DNA from: Acidobacteriota bacterium
GTDB taxonomy: Bacteria > Acidobacteriota > Blastocatellia > Pyrinomonadales > Pyrinomonadaceae
Assembly (NCBI GenBank): GCA_003222855.1
Contig: QHXH01000209.1
Span: forward strand, 1 to 7,097
Length of the DNA stretch: 7,097 nucleotides
Direction of reading: 5' to 3'
Shown piece by piece: positions 5,747 through 7,097 of the stretch. The notes under the pieces are model-generated. The model saw nothing but the letters and a program-made list of their open reading frames with translations. It searched no databases and was not told where the DNA came from. Position numbers and translations under genes: made by a program. Position 1 is the stretch's first letter; each line of letters starts with the position of its first letter.

Positions 5747-7097
5747 ATGAAGCCGCGAATTGCCGCCATCACCGGTAAGCTCGATGACACCGTCATCTCG
5801 ATGAACGAAGGGCCTGTGCTGATTGGCAGGCAGGCCGGCGCGACTCTCAAAATTGGAAACGCTTCGGTTTCACGCCGCCACGCGGTGATTGAAAAAGACG
5901 GTGATCGATTCATTATCGCGGACCTGGGCAGTCGCAACGGCACCTTCGTGAATGACGTACCCGTCAGGCGGCGAGAGCTTCACCACGGTGATCGAGTTCG
6001 GATCGGTGAGTCGCAATTCTTCTTTCTGTACGAGGAGACAGACGACCCCTCCCGCACCAGCGAAATTCGTTTCGACGAGAGCGAGATTACCAGTGGCGCT
6101 ACGGTGCGAATGACCTACGCCGAGGTAATGGGCTTAATGGCCCGCGATCTCACGGCGTTGTTAAAGGTGAGCACCTCGATAAACGCGATCCGCGACCTCG
6201 CGGAATTGCAGGAGCGTCTGCTCGAATTGATCTTCGAAGTCGTGCCCGCCAAACACGGCGCGATTCTGCTAAGCGACACTCAGACTAACGTAGCCCCCGA
6301 ATTCACCTCGATCTTCGGACTGGATCGCGTGTATGGCCCGAATCAAAAAATAACGGTCAGCAGCACCATCGTGCGGCGAGTGTTGAAAGACAAGGCCGCG
6401 CTGTTAGTGAGCGATGCCGAAAAGACTGAGGCGCTGCACACCGACAGCCTGATGGCGGCGCATTCGCGATCGCTTTTGTGCGTGCCGTTGATTGCGCACG
6501 GTAAAACGCTCGGGGTGATTTATCTCGACACTGATGTCCCTGATGTCCGTTTCGATGAAGATCACCTGCAGTTGATAACCGCCATCGCGGCAATCGCCGC
6601 AGTCGCGATTCAGAATGTTCGGCACATAGAGACGCTTGAGACTGAGAATCAGCGCCTGATTGCCGACGCTAACCTGCAACATAACATGGTGGGCGAGAGC
6701 GCGCCGATGCAGCACGTTTATCAGTTGATCTCAAAGGTCGCCGCCACGGAATCGACTGTCCTGATTTCCGGCGAAAGCGGCACGGGAAAAGAACTTGCCG
6801 CGCGCGCGATTCATTCAAACAGCAAGCGCGCGACCAAACCTTTCGTGGCGGTAAATTGCGCCGCCCTCGCCGAATCGTTGCTCGAGAGCGAATTGTTCGG
6901 GCATGAAAAAGGAGCTTTCACCGGAGCTCTTAATCAGCGCAAGGGTCGATTGGAAGTAGCCGACGGCGGCACAATCTTTCTCGACGAGATCGCCGAACTC
7001 TCGCCTGCATTGCAGACAAAACTACTGCGCGTGCTGCAAGAGCGCGAATTCGAGCGCGTCGGTGGCACGAGGCCGCTTAAGGTTGATATTCGGGTCA
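5747..7097 (+). CDS. FHA-GAF-AAA+ sigma-54-dependent transcriptional activator (3' end outside window)
   Basis: Bacterial enhancer-binding protein that remodels sigma-54 RNA polymerase using ATP. The frame is open to the window end (450 codons), so the C-terminal part of the AAA+ domain and any DNA-binding helix-turn-helix lie beyond it. Domain 1 is FHA (about 5-105) with GR (27-28), SVSRRH (40-45) and [11 protein letters not shown] (59-69), all residues expected for phosphothreonine-peptide binding. Domain 2 is GAF-like (about 140-292), a probable small-molecule or dimerisation sensor. A helical linker (292-312) leads to the AAA+ domain with Walker A GESGTGKE (342-349), the sigma-54-contact loop GAFTGA (389-394) and Walker B GTIFLDEI (408-415). 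The FHA domain suggests control by Ser/Thr kinases instead of a response-regulator receiver. ATG 5747 sits directly before the first FHA strand; an in-frame ATG at 5660 would add 29 residues. Neither has a good ribosome-binding site. Confidence 0.95.
   Translation, partial: MKPRIAAITGKLDDTVISMNEGPVLIGRQAGATLKIGNASVSRRHAVIEKDGDRFIIADLGSRNGTFVNDVPVRRRELHHGDRVRIGESQFFFLYEETDDPSRTSEIRFDESEITSGATVRMTYAEVMGLMARDLTALLKVSTSINAIRDLAELQERLLELIFEVVPAKHGAILLSDTQTNVAPEFTSIFGLDRVYGPNQKITVSSTIVRRVLKDKAALLVSDAEKTEALHTDSLMAAHSRSLLCVPLIAHGKTLGVIYLDTDVPDVRFDEDHLQLITAIAAIAAVAIQNVRHIETLETENQRLIADANLQHNMVGESAPMQHVYQLISKVAATESTVLISGESGTGKELAARAIHSNSKRATKPFVAVNCAALAESLLESELFGHEKGAFTGALNQRKGRLEVADGGTIFLDEIAELSPALQTKLLRVLQEREFERVGGTRPLKVDIRV

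Overview
The window looks like a chromosomal segment of a Gram-negative-type bacterium, most likely an acidobacterium (Acidobacteriota, perhaps Blastocatellia-like). Three things point that way: a small secreted protein with PFDF / FHRYG / YFLSQIW motifs of a type I associate with acidobacterial genomes, intergenic spacers packed with palindromes, and an FHA-GAF-AAA+ sigma-54 activator of a kind common in acidobacteria and myxobacteria. The phylum call is inference from gene content; no rRNA is present.

Layout, left to right. Positions 1-1299 (+) hold an APC-superfamily amino-acid permease that lacks only its extreme N-terminus, which lies before the window. Next is tRNA-Leu(UAG) with an encoded CCA (1351-1435). 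Then comes the protein-quality-control cluster tig (1524-2819), clpP (2908-3492) and clpX (3587-4831), closed by a strong intrinsic terminator (4858-4891). Trigger factor folds nascent chains, and ClpX unfolds substrates into the ClpP chamber. Each spacer of this cluster carries an inverted repeat or palindrome that lies next to, or runs into, a start or stop codon. One of them supplies the last 11 codons of tig.

On the minus strand, 4943-5401 encodes a small exported protein. Divergent from it, 5747 to the window end (+) encodes the N-terminal 450 residues of a sigma-54-dependent activator (FHA, GAF, AAA+ with an intact GAFTGA), cut by the window edge.

The most interesting part is the 345-bp divergent spacer (5402-5746). 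On the minus strand it contains an 11/12 match to the sigma-54 -24/-12 consensus with exact spacing (5474-5489), placed to transcribe the exported-protein gene. About 150-180 bp upstream of the predicted start lie two TATC-N6-GATA dyads exactly 21 bp apart, the expected geometry for enhancer sites of a sigma-54 activator. Downstream, in the leader, is a hairpin flanked by direct repeats, followed by a perfect AGGAGG ribosome-binding site. I read this as a candidate self-contained module: an FHA-gated (phosphothreonine-responsive) activator controlling a neighbouring gene for a secreted protein. No other mobile element, CRISPR array or phage gene is visible.
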